DNA from: Streptomyces sp. RerS4
GTDB taxonomy: Bacteria > Actinomycetota > Actinomycetes > Streptomycetales > Streptomycetaceae
Reading direction: 5' to 3'
Length of the DNA stretch: 64,000 bases
NCBI RefSeq assembly: GCF_023515955.1
Contig: NZ_CP097322.1
Location: forward strand, 744,001-808,000
In this document: positions 63,919 to 64,000 of the stretch, piece after piece
How positions within the stretch are numbered: the stretch's first letter is position 1
Layout: each line of letters opens with the position of its first letter
The notes under the pieces: generated by a model
The model's database searches: none
Seen by the model: the letters and a program-made list of their open reading frames with translations, nothing else
What the model was told of the DNA's origin: nothing
Made by a program: the position numbers and the translations under genes

Positions 63919-64000
63919 GGGGTGGGCTCCGGGAGGGTGTGCGGGACGAGGGCCGGTTGGTCGGGCCGGTGGCTCTGGAGGTCGCGGAGGTGCTCCACGA
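63915..64000 (-). CDS. 3' end of an upstream gene, probably the conservon GTPase CvnD (partial)
   Basis: Only 28 codons are in the window: a helical VEHLRDLQSHR then a Pro-rich tail ending in LPEPTP and TGA at 63915, which overlaps the CYP157 start. The position directly before a CYP157-CYP154 pair, and the Leu-Val-Glu-His type C-terminal helix, fit CvnD, the Ras-like GTPase of Streptomyces conservons. The identification rests on context. Confidence 0.55.
   Translation of the reverse strand, partial: VEHLRDLQSHRPDQPALVPHTLPEPTP

Overview
The window is high-GC actinobacterial DNA and almost certainly Streptomyces chromosome. It carries a complete whiE-type spore-pigment polyketide locus, a rodlin gene (aerial hyphae and spores), a secreted Streptomyces-type phospholipase D, an ECF sigma/anti-sigma pair, a CYP154-CYP157 pair that looks like the end of a conservon, GTG/TTG starts, and many genes that overlap by 4 nt.

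Layout. 1-5.8 kb: tail-less GH31 glycosidase, a methyltransferase, and a YtrA-type GntR/ABC transporter operon with a near-perfect 24-bp operator. 5.9-12.6 kb: a D,D-carboxypeptidase with a very long disordered N-terminus, phospholipase D, a small unknown gene with a structured leader, and an RpiR regulator with a 26-bp AT-rich palindrome nearby. 12.7-18.5 kb: two membrane-anchored proteins (one VWA), a P450, and a HelD/HelR-like RNA polymerase helicase. A candidate ~100-nt small RNA starts over the helicase start codon on the other strand. 18.8-26.7 kb: an AccE-like gene and the whiE locus (divergent hydroxylase; then ORFI, cupin, KS-alpha, KS-beta, ACP, two cyclases). 27-37 kb: secreted metalloprotease, DinB-like protein, NarL-type two-component operon with a DUF4097 protein, divergent ohr/ohrR, and divergent MarR/MFS efflux. 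37.2-49.7 kb: a six-gene, 12.5-kb operon (DUF4132, giant unknown protein, MoxR AAA ATPase, DUF5682, VWA, SWIM zinc finger) matching the uncharacterised yehI-yehL-yehM-yehP-yehQ set; this is the most interesting little-described system here. 49.8-61.4 kb: lipoprotein HNH nuclease, small proteins, rodlin, GH19 chitinase under DasR-like boxes, LAL-type LuxR regulator, subtilase, DUF1838, DUF1996, ECF sigma/anti-sigma. 61.4-64 kb: CYP154 and CYP157 genes and the last codons of a probable CvnD GTPase.

Themes are development (pigment, rodlin), secretion (protease, lipase, chitinase, nuclease), and one- and two-component control. One technical theme matters: four genes (the carboxypeptidase, the VWA and SWIM genes of the big operon, and the LuxR gene) contain about 15 frame breaks. 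Every one is explained by a single missing base in a G/C-rich run and none by an extra base. This points to consensus sequencing errors more than to gene decay, but true mutation cannot be excluded from the sequence alone.
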